From assembly GCF_000227295.1 (NCBI RefSeq), contig NZ_JH165054.1:2488539-2542712 (forward strand): DNA of 54,174 nucleotides, in the 5' to 3' direction. Origin of the DNA: Cutibacterium avidum ATCC 25577. GTDB taxonomy: Bacteria; Actinomycetota; Actinomycetes; Propionibacteriales; Propionibacteriaceae. The notes below the pieces were generated by a model, which did not search any database, had not been told where the DNA came from, and was given only the letters and a program-made list of their open reading frames with translations. Within the stretch, counting starts at the first letter, position 1, and every line of letters begins with the position of its first letter. Of the stretch, positions 1 to 9,484 are shown piece after piece. The position numbers were made by a program, and so were the translations under genes.

Positions 1-1
1 T

Positions 2-1108
2 GCCACCACCATAGCCAGAAATATCGCTAATTCCGTCATCTCCGAATCATCCAAGCAGGTGAAAAGCCTCGAGGGAAAGAACTCTCCAGTACAGGTGGTC
101 ATGATGACCCCTGCTGATCTTTCCCAGGCGAAGAAGGCACCCTCGCCAGCGAAGTACATTATCGCGGGCCTCTTGGCAGGAATCATCCTGGGTTACGCCA
201 TAGCTCTCATCCGACACCTCGCTGATCGCCGCATTCACACCACAGACGACATTACTGACCGTATCGAAAAACCCATTCTCGCTACTATCCCCACGTCGTC
301 GACCATCGAAACCCTTTCGACTGACTTGACCGATGATTTCAAGGCTGCTGAGGCCATCCGGAAGCTTCGCACGAATCTTCGCTATGCCATGATTGACAGC
401 ACGTCGAAAGTCATTCTTGTTACGTCGTCAGTAATGGGGGGAGGGAAAGTCATCAGTGGCGGGGAATCTAGCCAAGGTGATGGCCCTCGCAGGAGACGAC
501 GTCATCCTCATCGATGCTGATCTACGACGGCCCAAGGTGCAGAAAAACTTCGATCTTGACGACGGTCTGGGGCTTCCAGAAGTCCTCATCGGAGCGGCGC
601 CTCTGGACCAGGCACTGCGAACTACACCGACAACTGGTCTGAGTGTTTTGCCCTGTACTGACACCCCCCGAACCCCTCCGAACTGCTGGGTTCGGAGCAC
701 ATGTCCGAACTGCTGTCGTTCTTGGCACAAGACCACGTCGTCATCGTGGATGCCCCGCCAGTGCTGCCCGTCACTGACTCCGTGATTCTCTCCCGGTTGG
801 CAGACACCGTCATCGTTGTGGCCCAGGTCGGACACACGACCGTCGACCAGGTTGAAAGCGCAGTTTCCTCCATCGAGAACGCAGGAGGCATGGTCTCGGG
901 CATCGTCCTGAACCGTGCCGACTCCTCAAAACTGTCACATCTGCGATACGGCGAATCGGCGTACAGCTACGGATACACGAAATACGACAGCGACTACTCG
1001 TCATCACCCGCCACAGCTTCACAGCCGACACCCCAGAAACAGGAGACGTCAGGGAGTAAGAGCATTCCTCGACGGGCAACCTCCAAACACCACAACGCAC
1101 ACGTCTAA
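2..1108 (+). pseudogene. Polysaccharide co-polymerase/tyrosine autokinase (CpsD/Wzc-like), frameshifted, 5' end outside window
   Basis: The open frame entering at the left edge encodes the end of a Wzz-type domain with a membrane helix (around 150-210, YIIAGLLAGIILGYAIAL), then a BY-kinase domain. The kinase is spread over three frames: one up to the P-loop near 440, a second with AGNLAKVMALAGDDVILIDADLR (Walker A' DAD), a third with HVVIVDAPPVLPVTDS (Walker B) and a Tyr-containing tail (YSYGYTKYDSDY). Both shifts fall in homopolymers: the G6 run at 436-441 is one base too long (one fewer restores GEGKSSVAGN) and the C6 run at 664-669 is one too short (one more restores PPNPSELLGS). Known role of the family: chain-length control in capsule/EPS export. 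It may be a true pseudogene, a switchable locus or a sequencing artefact. The downstream ugd fits an EPS cluster. Confidence 0.8.
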
Positions 1109-1174
1109 GATGATGGTGGTCCATGTGCGACGGCCAGCATTCACGCCGTCGCACACAGCTACCTGGGAGTGCCC

Positions 1175-2341
1175 GTGAAAATCGCCGTCGCAGGACTGGG
1201 CTATGTCGGCATGGCCAATGCAGTGTTGCTCGCCCAGCACAACCGTGTCGTTGCAGTCGACATCGACGCCGAACGCGTCTCGATGGTCAACAACGGACAG
1301 ACGACGATCGTCGATCCCCTGATCGCGGAGTACCTGGCTCACCACGACTTGGACCTGCGTGCCACCACTGATCCGCAGGACGCGTACCGGGGTGCGGACT
1401 TCGTCATCATCGCCACCCCGACGAACTATGACCCTGACCAGAATTATTTCGACACCTCGAGCGTCGACGGAGTCCTCGACCTGGTACAGGAACTCGCCCC
1501 CGAGGCGACGATCGTCATCAAGTCGACAATTCCGGTGGGATTCGTCGAGGGGGTTCGCAAGGAGCGCCCCGGACTCGACGTCATCTTCTCCCCCGAGTTC
1601 CTCCGCGAGGGCAAGGCTCTCTACGACAACGTCCATCCGTCACGGATCGTCGTCGGGTCGGACTCGGCCAAGGCCCACCTCTTCGCCGACCTCATGACTG
1701 CCGGGGCCGTCGACACCGACATCCCCGTACTCTTCGTCGGGGCCACCGAGGCAGAGGCCATCAAGCTGTTCGCCAACACCTACCTGGCGATGCGGGTCTC
1801 CTTCTTCAACGAGCTCGACACCTACGCCTCCCAGCGTGGGCTGTCCACCCGTCAGGTCATCGACGGGGTGTGCCTGGATCCGCGCATCGGCAACCACTAC
1901 AACAACCCGTCCTTCGGTTACGGCGGTTACTGTCTGCCCAAGGACACCCGTCAGCTACTGGCCAACTACCAGGATGTCCCCCAGACCCTCATCCAAGCCA
2001 TCGTCGACTCCAACACGGTGCGCAAGGACTTCATCGCCTCCGACATCATCGCCAGGAATCCGAAGCGAGTGGGTATCTTCCGGCTGGTCATGAAGGCCGG
2101 CTCGGACAACTTCCGCTCCTCCTCGATCCAAGGGGTCATGAAGCGCATCAAGGCCAAAGGCATCGAGGTCATCGTCTACGAGCCAACCTTCGAGGGGGAT
2201 GAGTTCTTCCGCTCGAAGGTCACCAGAGACCTTGACTCCTTCAAGGCTGACTGCGACGTCATCATCGCCAATCGGATGTCCCCCGAGCTGGCTGACGTCG
2301 CCGAGAAGGTCTACACCCGAGACCTCTTCGGCGGCGACTGA
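1175..2341 (+). CDS. ugd: UDP-glucose 6-dehydrogenase
   Basis: About 388 residues, the size of E. coli Ugd. It oxidises UDP-glucose to UDP-glucuronate with two NAD+, feeding capsule or EPS synthesis. The N-terminal Rossmann motif is [14 protein letters not shown] follows near residue 140, and the catalytic cysteine sits in [11 protein letters not shown] near residue 253. I chose GTG 1175 over GTG 1169 because GGGAG at 1164-1168 is well spaced for it and the protein then begins with the usual [12 protein letters not shown]. It follows the tyrosine-kinase remnant by about 60 bases, consistent with one polysaccharide operon. Confidence 0.93.
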   Translation: MKIAVAGLGYVGMANAVLLAQHNRVVAVDIDAERVSMVNNGQTTIVDPLIAEYLAHHDLDLRATTDPQDAYRGADFVIIATPTNYDPDQNYFDTSSVDGVLDLVQELAPEATIVIKSTIPVGFVEGVRKERPGLDVIFSPEFLREGKALYDNVHPSRIVVGSDSAKAHLFADLMTAGAVDTDIPVLFVGATEAEAIKLFANTYLAMRVSFFNELDTYASQRGLSTRQVIDGVCLDPRIGNHYNNPSFGYGGYCLPKDTRQLLANYQDVPQTLIQAIVDSNTVRKDFIASDIIARNPKRVGIFRLVMKAGSDNFRSSSIQGVMKRIKAKGIEVIVYEPTFEGDEFFRSKVTRDLDSFKADCDVIIANRMSPELADVAEKVYTRDLFGGD

Positions 2342-2344
2342 GTC

Positions 2345-3580
2345 TCAGGTCCGGCTGGACCAGATGACCTGACCGGCCTCGCGGATGAGGGCCGAGCATC
2401 CGTCGCGCACGTCGAGCTCGACGATGAGGGGCTCCACCCCGGGGACACCACTGCGGTAGACATAGCGCTCGTTGGTCAGGTCGAGGGACTCGGTACGGGC
2501 GTCGACGAGCCAGGGGTGACGTCGCCGTAGACCGAGCAGATCCTGGTGAGTACGCAGAGTTTCGGCGCCCAGGTTGGACAGCTCCGCCGGGCTGGCCGGG
2601 AACACCGGACGGATGTCGTCGTCGCCCCCGAACCTCTCCTCCTTGATCCCGCGATATGCCAACTCATCCCCGTAGTAGATGAGCGGGACGCCGCCAATGG
2701 TGGCCAGCACCGCGGTCGCGACCATCGCACCATCCTGCCCCACCTTCGAGGCGATGCGGGTGACGTCGTGGTTGCCGACGAAGGTCATCGGGGTGAAGGC
2801 ATCGGAGAACTCGTTGTGACGCCCCAAGGCGTGATCGAGCTCGAAGAAATTACGGGATTCGATGGACGACCAGATTGCCTTCCACAGTTCGTACTGGGTC
2901 ACCGAGTCCATACCGGAGGCCTTGACGATTCCTGCATAATCGCCGTGGATGACCTCGCCGAAGACCCACACGTCGGGGTGCTCCGCACGCACCAAAGGCA
3001 GGACCGCAGCCCAGAACTCCGGATTGACGGAGTAGGCGGCGTCGAGTCGCCAACCGTCGACACCGCGGTCGGACCAGTGGTTCATGACCCGGGTGACGAG
3101 GTCACGAACGGCGGGGTCGTCATGGTTGAGGGAGACGAGGTCACCGTGGCCCTCGAAGACGTCGAGCTGACCGTCACGCCAGCGGACCATCCGTCCGGCA
3201 TCGGTCTCCGGCCCGGCCGCCAGGGCATCCTGCACGACCTGGTTACGACTCGAGACGTGGTTGAACACCCCGTCAAGCAGTACCGAAAGGCCACGGGAGT
3301 GAGCGGCATGGACAAGGTGGTCGAAGTCGGTGTCGTCGCCGAGGCGAGGATCGACGGCGAAGTAGTCCAAGGTGTCGTAACCATGGCTGGCCGAGGCGAA
3401 GATCGGCCCCAGTGCCAGGCCTGAGCACCCGAGGGAAACCGCGTGATCAAGCCAGGCCTCCAGATGTCCGAGGCGATGGCTGACCTCGCCGGATTCGAGC
3501 CGCTTGGGAGCTCCCACGAATCCCAGGGGATAGACGTGCCAACCGATGAGATGATCAACCCATCCCGGACGTCGAACCAT
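2345..3580 (-). CDS. Glycoside hydrolase family 13 (alpha-amylase family) enzyme
   Basis: About 411 residues forming a (beta/alpha)8 barrel typical of GH13. Conserved regions are visible: DGVFNHVSS, GWRLDAAYS with the nucleophile Asp, FGEVIHGD with the acid/base Glu, and FVGNHDVTR with the stabilising Asp. There is no signal peptide, so it is probably cytoplasmic and acts on short alpha-glucans or maltodextrins. An ATG at 3580 is chosen over the upstream in-frame start because a strong AAAGGAGG lies just before it. It converges on ugd with only three bases between the stop codons. The exact substrate cannot be read from sequence. Confidence 0.88.
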   Translation of the reverse strand: MVRRPGWVDHLIGWHVYPLGFVGAPKRLESGEVSHRLGHLEAWLDHAVSLGCSGLALGPIFASASHGYDTLDYFAVDPRLGDDTDFDHLVHAAHSRGLSVLLDGVFNHVSSRNQVVQDALAAGPETDAGRMVRWRDGQLDVFEGHGDLVSLNHDDPAVRDLVTRVMNHWSDRGVDGWRLDAAYSVNPEFWAAVLPLVRAEHPDVWVFGEVIHGDYAGIVKASGMDSVTQYELWKAIWSSIESRNFFELDHALGRHNEFSDAFTPMTFVGNHDVTRIASKVGQDGAMVATAVLATIGGVPLIYYGDELAYRGIKEERFGGDDDIRPVFPASPAELSNLGAETLRTHQDLLGLRRRHPWLVDARTESLDLTNERYVYRSGVPGVEPLIVELDVRDGCSALIREAGQVIWSSRT

Positions 3581-3633
3581 GATGCCTCCTTTCACCGTCG
3601 CCACAGCCGTTCCGCTGCAACCCTTCCATCATG

Positions 3634-5073
3634 TCAGTCGTGGTCGAGGTTTGCGGTGGAAAGGTCCGCGGTAGAAAGGTCCGCACGAGGCGCCTTGGTG
3701 ACGAGTTTGTGACCGAGCCACAGTGCCAGGAAGACCGGAATGGTGATGTACGCGACGACCATGCCGGTGACGTCACCGCTGAGAACGGCGTCACGGCCCT
3801 GCCCCAGGGTGACGATGACGCACAGGACGCCGGCCACGATTGGCCCGGCCGGGTACCAGCGCGCCCGATATGGCAATTCGGACAAATCATGCCCCTGTGT
3901 CAGGAAGGCGCGCCTGAACTGGATGTGACATATCGCAATGCCGATCCAGGCGATGAACCCACACAGTCCGGAGATGTTGACCAACCAGGTGTAGGCCTGG
4001 CCAGAACCGACCAAGGACGCGGCGAAGCAGGCTGCACCGACGAGGGTGGTGACGATGAGTGCCGGCACCGGGACACCGCGTCGGTTGGTGGTGCCGAGGA
4101 TGCTGGGGGCCTTGCCCTCCCGCGCGAGGGCGTAGAGCATCCGGGTGGACGCGTAGAGACCTGAGTTGCCGGCTGAGAGCACCGAGGTGAGGATGACGGC
4201 ATTCATGACGGCTGCGGCCGCGGCCACTCCGGCTCGCCTCAGGACCAGGGTGAAGGGACTGACGGCGACGTCGGTCACCTCGCCAGCAAGCAGGTTCGGA
4301 TCCGTGTAGGGCAACAACAGCCCGATGACCGCGATGGCGCCGATGTAGAAGATCATGATCCGCCAGAAGATCTGCTTGGTGGCCTTGGGAATGGCCGTGC
4401 CAGGATCCTTCGACTCCCCCGCCGCGATGCCGATGAGCTCGGTGCCCTGGAATGAGAATCCGGCGATGAGGAAGACCGTCATGATGCCGCCGAAGCCTTT
4501 GACGAAGGGAGCATCGCCGTGATGCCAGTTGGAGACCCCCGGGGAGCTGCCCATGATGCCAGCGATCATGAGGATGCCGAGGACCAGGAAGACGAGGACG
4601 GCAGCCACCTTGATGATGGCGAACCAGAACTCTCCCTCGCCATAGGCCCGCGCGGACAACACGTTCAGCAAGAACAGTAGGGCCAGGAATCCGGCTGACC
4701 ATATCCATGACGGCACACTTGGCCACCAGTAGGCCATGACGATCGAGGCGGCAGCGAGCTCAGCGGCCACCGTGATGGCCCAGTTGAACCAATAATTCCA
4801 GCCCAGCGCGAAGCCGAAGGACGGGGAGACGAATCTGGTCGCGTAGGTTTCGAAGGCCCCCGGTACCGGGAGATAGGAGCTCATCTCCCCCAGGGACTGC
4901 ATGAGCAGGAAGACCATGAGTCCCATGGCCAGGTAGGCCACCAGGGCTCCGCCTGGTCCGGCCTGGGAGATGGTGGCGCCGGATGCCACGAAGAGGCCGG
5001 TCCCGATGGCACCGCCGATCGCGATCATGTTCATGTGGCGCGAGGAGAGCCCGCGCTTCAATTCGCCGTCCAT
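3634..5073 (-). CDS. lysP: Amino acid permease, APC family, LysP-like
   Basis: About 479 residues with roughly 12 hydrophobic segments. The N-terminal LKRGLSSRHMNMIAIGGAIG and GTGLFVASG signature is diagnostic of the amino-acid/polyamine/organocation superfamily. The late motif LPYRARWYPAGPIVAGVLC followed by TLGQ resembles lysine-specific permeases, so proton-coupled lysine uptake is the best guess; other basic or small amino acids are possible. The start at ATG 5073 (MDGELKRG) fits the family; an upstream in-frame start would add an atypical 27-residue basic leader. Transcribed toward ugd together with, or just upstream of, the amylase gene. Confidence 0.8.
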   Translation of the reverse strand: MDGELKRGLSSRHMNMIAIGGAIGTGLFVASGATISQAGPGGALVAYLAMGLMVFLLMQSLGEMSSYLPVPGAFETYATRFVSPSFGFALGWNYWFNWAITVAAELAAASIVMAYWWPSVPSWIWSAGFLALLFLLNVLSARAYGEGEFWFAIIKVAAVLVFLVLGILMIAGIMGSSPGVSNWHHGDAPFVKGFGGIMTVFLIAGFSFQGTELIGIAAGESKDPGTAIPKATKQIFWRIMIFYIGAIAVIGLLLPYTDPNLLAGEVTDVAVSPFTLVLRRAGVAAAAAVMNAVILTSVLSAGNSGLYASTRMLYALAREGKAPSILGTTNRRGVPVPALIVTTLVGAACFAASLVGSGQAYTWLVNISGLCGFIAWIGIAICHIQFRRAFLTQGHDLSELPYRARWYPAGPIVAGVLCVIVTLGQGRDAVLSGDVTGMVVAYITIPVFLALWLGHKLVTKAPRADLSTADLSTANLDHD

Positions 5074-5181
5074 GGTGGTCCTCAGATAGGAGCGCCCCGC
5101 CCTTCTGGACGCGGTTCTGGTCACTCTACCGTCCCAGGACACCCCCTCGCCCATACCCCGTATGTCAACCAGGGCAGAAGG

Positions 5182-5216
5182 CAGGGGCGCCCCGGCATGT
5201 CGTCGGAACGCCCCTG
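5182..5216 (-). terminator. Hairpin terminator downstream of tpx
   Basis: Inverted arms CAGGGGCG (5182-5189) and CGCCCCTG (5209-5216) just beyond the tpx stop codon. The stem is GC-rich without a clear T-tract, as is common in actinobacteria. Confidence 0.55.
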
Positions 5217-5230
5217 GAATGCGCTGTGAA

Positions 5231-5734
5231 TCAGGCCTTCTTGACGGCCTCGAGAGCAGCGTCGTAGTCGGGCTCGGTGGTGATCTCGTCGACCAACTGG
5301 GTGTAGGTCACCTTGCCCTCGGCGTCCACGACGATGACGGCGCGAGCCAGCAGGTGCTGCATCGGGCCGTCGGCGAGGGTGACGCCGAGATCCTTGCCGA
5401 AGTGGGAGCGGAAGGCCGAGGCGACGACGACGTTCTCGATGCCCTCGGCGCCGCAGAAGCGGGCCTGAGCGAAGGGAAGGTCACGGGAAACGCACAGTAC
5501 GGTGGTGTCGTCGAGTCCGGCAGCCTTCTCGTTGAAGGTGCGCACGCTCTTCGCGCAGACACCGGTGTCGAGGCTCGGGAAGATGTTGAGGACGAGCTTC
5601 TCACCCTTGAGCTCGTCGCTGGTCAGCTCCGACAGATCGGTCTTGACGAGGGTGAATGACGGAAGATCGGATCCAACCTGGGGCAGGTCGGCGACGGTGT
5701 TGACGGTTTGTCCCTTGAAAGCAGTAGTGGCCAT
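5231..5734 (-). CDS. tpx: Thiol peroxidase (atypical 2-Cys peroxiredoxin)
   Basis: About 167 residues, full length for Tpx. It reduces H2O2 and alkyl hydroperoxides using thioredoxin. The peroxidatic cysteine is in [12 protein letters not shown] near residue 60 and the resolving cysteine in LPFAQARFC near residue 94, the characteristic Tpx spacing. ATG 5734 gives MATTAFKG; a GTG two codons upstream is an alternative. Single-gene unit with its own terminator. Confidence 0.94.
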   Translation of the reverse strand: MATTAFKGQTVNTVADLPQVGSDLPSFTLVKTDLSELTSDELKGEKLVLNIFPSLDTGVCAKSVRTFNEKAAGLDDTTVLCVSRDLPFAQARFCGAEGIENVVVASAFRSHFGKDLGVTLADGPMQHLLARAVIVVDAEGKVTYTQLVDEITTEPDYDAALEAVKKA

Positions 5735-5785
5735 ATTCACACTTTATGCGGATACAGCCTCCAACCACGACGATCTGGTCGGCTT

Positions 5786-6754
5786 TCAGTCGCGAGTGAA
5801 CAGCTTCGAAGCCGCGTCCAGGGCACGCACCTCGTCATGGGACAAGGTCAGATCGGTGGCGGCGAGCAGCGGACCGAGCTGATCCACGGTGCGCGCCGAG
5901 GCGATCGGTGCAGTGACACCCTTGGCCATCAGCCACGCCAGCGAGACCGACGTCACCTCGACGCCGTGGTCATCGGCGATCTCCCTCAGCTGGTCGAGAA
6001 CCGTGAAGGCCGCCTTTTCGTGCTCGTCGTCAGGCAGGTACGCCGCCATCATCGATTCCCTGGCAACACCATGGAGGTCGTCACGGGTGGCGTACTTGCC
6101 GGTCAGGAAGCCCGATGCCAGCGAGAAGTACGGGAAGAGGGCCAGGTTGTACTCACTGGCCAGCTGGCCGTACCCCTGGGGATCCTCGACGTCGGCGCGG
6201 TGCAGCAGGTTGTACTGAGGCTGCAGGGCGATCGGACTCGCCAGCCCCTCGTGCTCGGCCACCTCGAGCCACTTCTGCTCCCGGGTCACCGAGAAGTTCG
6301 ACAGACCGACCCAACGCACCTTGCCTGCCTTGACGAGCTTGTCGAAAGCTACGGCCATGTCCTCGATCTGCTGGTTGTCGTCGTCGTAATGGGCGTAGTA
6401 GAGATCGATGTGGTCGGTGTGGAGCCGTGCCAGGGAGGCATCGACAGCAGCCGAGATGTTCTCAGCGGACAGCCCCCTGAACTCGGGGTGGGTGGCCACC
6501 TTCGTCGCGATGAGGATGTCGTCGCGACGGCCGCCCTTCTCGAGCCATGATCCGATGATCGTCTCCGATTCACCGCCCACATTCCCCTCGGCCCAGTGGG
6601 AATAGCCGTCAGCGGTGTCGACCAGCGATCCCCCGGCGCTGAGGAAGGCGTCCAGGATGGCGTGGGAGTCGTGCTCGTCGGCAGTCCAGCCGAAGGTATT
6701 GGCTCCCAACACCAGCGGCCTGATGTCCAGATCGGTGCCAGGGATGCGCGTCAT
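5786..6754 (-). CDS. Aldo/keto reductase
   Basis: 322 residues, the length of the AKR superfamily. Visible motifs: VDTADGYSHW (catalytic Asp and Tyr), a Lys in IATKVATHPE, DLYYAHYDDD, WVGLSNFSV, and a C-terminal NADPH-binding SARTVDQLG. It is an NADPH-dependent carbonyl reductase of unknown substrate, closest in layout to the YajO/Tas group. It lies about 45 bases upstream of tpx on the same strand, so the two may be cotranscribed as a redox-stress unit. A second AKR is at 49093-49956. Confidence 0.88.
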   Translation of the reverse strand: MTRIPGTDLDIRPLVLGANTFGWTADEHDSHAILDAFLSAGGSLVDTADGYSHWAEGNVGGESETIIGSWLEKGGRRDDILIATKVATHPEFRGLSAENISAAVDASLARLHTDHIDLYYAHYDDDNQQIEDMAVAFDKLVKAGKVRWVGLSNFSVTREQKWLEVAEHEGLASPIALQPQYNLLHRADVEDPQGYGQLASEYNLALFPYFSLASGFLTGKYATRDDLHGVARESMMAAYLPDDEHEKAAFTVLDQLREIADDHGVEVTSVSLAWLMAKGVTAPIASARTVDQLGPLLAATDLTLSHDEVRALDAASKLFTRD

Positions 6755-6778
6755 GAGGCCTCCTCGTCGGCCCCGGGA

Positions 6779-7297
6779 TCAGGAACGGTCGACCAGATCG
6801 ATGTCGACCATGATCTCGGTGGCAATGGATTCCAGTTCCGAGCGTAGATCCTCAAGGGTCGTCGCGTTCGTGATCCGGCACTGCACCTCGGCCTCGAAGA
6901 GGATGCCGTCACCCATCGGAGCCTCGCGTAGGCCGGTGGACAAGTCGTCGATGGTGACACCGAGACGGGCCATGGTGACCGTCACCCTGTGGATGATGCC
7001 GGGATGGTCGTGGCCAACGAGGTGGACCACGAGGACGGCCTCGTCCTCGTCATCCTGTGCGGTCGTGTCGGTGACGGTGACCCGCAGCCCCTTGGCCTCG
7101 AGGGTTCCGAGATCGTCCTTGAGAGCCTCGACCTTGAAGTCCTCGATGCCGACGAGGACGATTCCGGCGAAGGCACCGGCAAGCCGTGCCATGCGACTGT
7201 CAAGCCAGTTCGCGCCGTGACTGGCAATGATTCCGGACAAGTCGGAGACGAGTCCGGCGCGATCCGCGCCGACCGCGGTGAGCAAGAGCTGAGACAT
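6779..7297 (-). CDS. Tandem ACT-domain protein (GcvR-like)
   Basis: 172 residues comprising two ACT domains: LLTAVGADRAGLVSDLSGIIASHGANWLDSRMARL and, after a D/E-rich linker, VHLVGHDHPGIIHRVTVTMARLGVTIDDLSTG. This is the arrangement of GcvR, the regulator of the glycine cleavage system, and of small amino-acid sensing proteins in actinobacteria. No DNA-binding domain is present. A regulatory ligand-sensing role is likely; the target is not visible. The gene ends 24 bases before the aldo/keto reductase start, so co-transcription is plausible. Confidence 0.8.
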   Translation of the reverse strand: MSQLLLTAVGADRAGLVSDLSGIIASHGANWLDSRMARLAGAFAGIVLVGIEDFKVEALKDDLGTLEAKGLRVTVTDTTAQDDEDEAVLVVHLVGHDHPGIIHRVTVTMARLGVTIDDLSTGLREAPMGDGILFEAEVQCRITNATTLEDLRSELESIATEIMVDIDLVDRS

Positions 7298-7320
7298 GGC
7301 ACGAGTCTACGTGACCCGGG

Positions 7321-8019
7321 TCACCACCGTGCCCGGGTGGTCGCGGTGGGGCCATCAAATTCCGTGAACCCGGCATCGACGACCCTCACTCGAGCGATGT
7401 CGGCATCCCAGTGCGCGACGGTCGGGGTGACGACGCGAACACGGAAGCCGTCTCGACGCCAGTTCTCCAGCGCTCGTCGGTCATCGTCAGTGCCGGTGCT
7501 CATGGCCTCGTGGGCGAGCTGGGCGGCATGGCCGCATTGGGCGCAGGCCTTGCCGGTCGTCATGTTGGTGCGGGGATTGATCTCGATGGTGACGACGGAA
7601 TCCGAGGTGGCGGACTGGCCGTCTGCGGGCAGATTCGTGCCGGCGACCTGCAGCTTGTCGATCTGTTTGGGCTGCGGATGGACAGGGGCCGGAACGAAGG
7701 CCCGAACCATTGCCGGCCCGGTTCCGGGAGCGGCATCGGCCGGTGGATACTGACTGACGGTGACGCCGTCGAGGGCCTGGACGTCGTCCCATCTCTTCCC
7801 GGAAGCTCGCCGGACGATCTTACGGATGCGCTTGTCGGACCATTGCTGGACGGCGTCGTGCCACGGGCCGCCTGGTGCCGTCCGAGGGTCGTCAAGGAGA
7901 GAGACGACGGCGCGGGCAGCCGCCTCGCAGGCATCCACTTCGCGCGCCGGAAAACGTTTGTCACGAAGCAATACCAGCTGCATAGCCCAAGGGTCAGGTT
8001 CGCGGTCGGGTGTGGTCAC
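7321..8019 (-). CDS. PTH2-type peptidyl-tRNA hydrolase family protein
   Basis: About 232 residues. The N-terminal MQLVLLRDKR and the later NMTTGKACAQCGHAAQLA match the PTH2 fold, whose Lys/Gln/His region binds tRNA; the family cleaves peptidyl-tRNA. The middle third (QYPPADAAPGTGPAMVRAF) is an insertion seen in actinobacterial versions. I chose GTG 8019 (VTTPDREPDPWAM...); ATG 7983 is the alternative. The longer open frame upstream of 8019 is antisense to the HAD gene and is not used. Divergent from that HAD gene, with about 80 bases between starts. Confidence 0.72.
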   Translation of the reverse strand: MTTPDREPDPWAMQLVLLRDKRFPAREVDACEAAARAVVSLLDDPRTAPGGPWHDAVQQWSDKRIRKIVRRASGKRWDDVQALDGVTVSQYPPADAAPGTGPAMVRAFVPAPVHPQPKQIDKLQVAGTNLPADGQSATSDSVVTIEINPRTNMTTGKACAQCGHAAQLAHEAMSTGTDDDRRALENWRRDGFRVRVVTPTVAHWDADIARVRVVDAGFTEFDGPTATTRARW

Positions 8020-8100
8020 TCGGGGCAGGCTACCCGCCTGCCTCGACGAGACGCGAGGATGGTTCGCTGCGACCGCCGCGCATCTGCAAGACTCGACGAC

Positions 8101-8703
8101 GTGCGGAGCATTATCTGGGACATGGGCGGAACGCTGGTTGACACCTACCCGGAGGTCGATCAGACCCTCGCAGAGGCCGTGTGGCCTGAACCGACCGAGC
8201 AGCAGCTCTACGAAGTCGCGCATCTGAGGTCGGAGTCGATAGCTCACGCCATCGAGGTCTTGGCGAAACAATATGACGTCTCTTCCGGGCTGCTCGACGA
8301 CGCCTACACCTTGTTGAAGAAGAAGTGGGCGCACGATCCCGCTCCGCTGATGGCTGGAGCAGCGGAGGTCATGGCGGCCGTGCGGCGCGGTGGTGGCCTC
8401 AACCTCGTCGCCACCCATCGTGATCGCGCCAGCGCCGAGAACCTCTTCCACGCCCTGGGAGTACAGGTGGACGACCTCGTGTGCGCCCCTGATGGTTTCG
8501 CTCGCAAACCTGACCCCCAGATGAATCTGGTACTCATGGAGCGTCATGGGCTGGATCCGTCCGAGGTCATCGCAGTAGGCGACCGTCCCATCGACATCGA
8601 CGCCGCGCGAGCCGCAGGAATTGAAGGGCTCCTGCTGTCCTCCGAGCCTTACCCGAACACTACGACGATCAGTAGCTTGACGGAGTTGCTGGATCGTCTG
8701 TGA
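8101..8703 (+). CDS. HAD-superfamily hydrolase (phosphatase-like)
   Basis: About 200 residues. Motif I is IIWDMGGTLVDT: the usual DxDGT is DMGGT here, so the nucleophile Asp is present but the second Asp is replaced by Gly, as in one HAD subgroup. A central Thr (LVATHRD) is motif II, a Lys in ARKPDP is motif III, and VGDRPIDIDAARAAG is motif IV. Soluble, substrate unknown. GTG 8101 gives a typical family N-terminus; ATG 8059 is in frame and possible. The loss of the second Asp could mean altered or lost phosphatase activity. Confidence 0.75.
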   Translation: MRSIIWDMGGTLVDTYPEVDQTLAEAVWPEPTEQQLYEVAHLRSESIAHAIEVLAKQYDVSSGLLDDAYTLLKKKWAHDPAPLMAGAAEVMAAVRRGGGLNLVATHRDRASAENLFHALGVQVDDLVCAPDGFARKPDPQMNLVLMERHGLDPSEVIAVGDRPIDIDAARAAGIEGLLLSSEPYPNTTTISSLTELLDRL

Positions 8704-9295
8704 ACGCGAACGGATCACGGTCGGGGTCCGTCTGGACCTCCAGCTCGACCTCTCGAAGCACCCTTTCGGCAGTCTCCTTGCCCTCCAGATGTGCGATGAG
8801 GGCTGCGGTCATGTCCATACCTGCAGCAACCCCTGACGAGGTCCACCGGTCACGATCATGCACCCATCGTGCTCGTGGTTCCCACCTGACGTCCCGGCCG
8901 TGGGAGGACGCCCATGCGTAGGCCATCTTGTTCGAGGTCGCTCGGTATCCCTCCAGCAGGCCAGCTGCGGCCAACAAGGCAGACCCGGTGCACACCGAGG
9001 AAATGATGGATGCGGGAGTGGCCCATCCACGCAGCCGGGTCAGGAAGGAGCGATCGTCAACCAGGGATCGCGTCCCCATTCCACCTGGGATCAGGACGAT
9101 GTCGTGACCGGCGGAGGCATCCATGTCCTCGGTGGCCATAACCGCCGCTCCCTGACTGCTGCGAACCGGACCAGGTTCGACGGCGCAGAACGTCACCTCG
9201 TACCGGTCCGACAACCGACTCCACAGTTCAACCGGGCCGAAGACGTCGAGGAGTTCGAAGCCGTCGAAAAGGAGGACACCAACCTGTCGACTCAT
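8669..9295 (-). CDS. DJ-1/PfpI family protein
   Basis: 208 residues, class I glutamine-amidotransferase-like fold. GVLLFDGFELLDVFGPVE is the family N-terminus with the conserved Glu, and the nucleophile cysteine is in ISSVCTGSALLAAAGLL. The absence of a C-terminal AraC domain separates it from GATase-AraC regulators. Members include isonitrile hydratases, chaperones and glyoxalases; I cannot tell which. Its last 35 bases overlap the end of the convergent HAD gene. Confidence 0.82.
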   Translation of the reverse strand: MSRQVGVLLFDGFELLDVFGPVELWSRLSDRYEVTFCAVEPGPVRSSQGAAVMATEDMDASAGHDIVLIPGGMGTRSLVDDRSFLTRLRGWATPASIISSVCTGSALLAAAGLLEGYRATSNKMAYAWASSHGRDVRWEPRARWVHDRDRWTSSGVAAGMDMTAALIAHLEGKETAERVLREVELEVQTDPDRDPFAFTDDPATPSSY

Positions 9296-9484
9296 GCGAT
9301 AAGAATATCTTCACCGCAAGCGTGTCTTCGGTGACGTCATCTGTTGCTGAGGATTTCTTCCGCATCAGCGTGCACATCCATGCCGTTCCCAAAGCGGCCA
9401 TGAGGACCAGTGTGACAGTAGGAAAGACCGGTACCAGCAGCACCTATGCTTGTTCGTAAGCTTCGCCTACGAGAGGATGATGCC

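Noticed and set aside
5074-5180. Lysine riboswitch upstream of the LysP-like gene
   Set aside because: The interval is too short and shows no extended conserved helices.
9228-9443. Small minus-strand membrane peptide (VLLVPVFPTVTLVLMAALGTAWM...)
   Set aside because: Has a credible helix but runs without stop into the PfpI gene, overlapping its start by about 70 bases. Possibly a truncated gene end, but not supportable.
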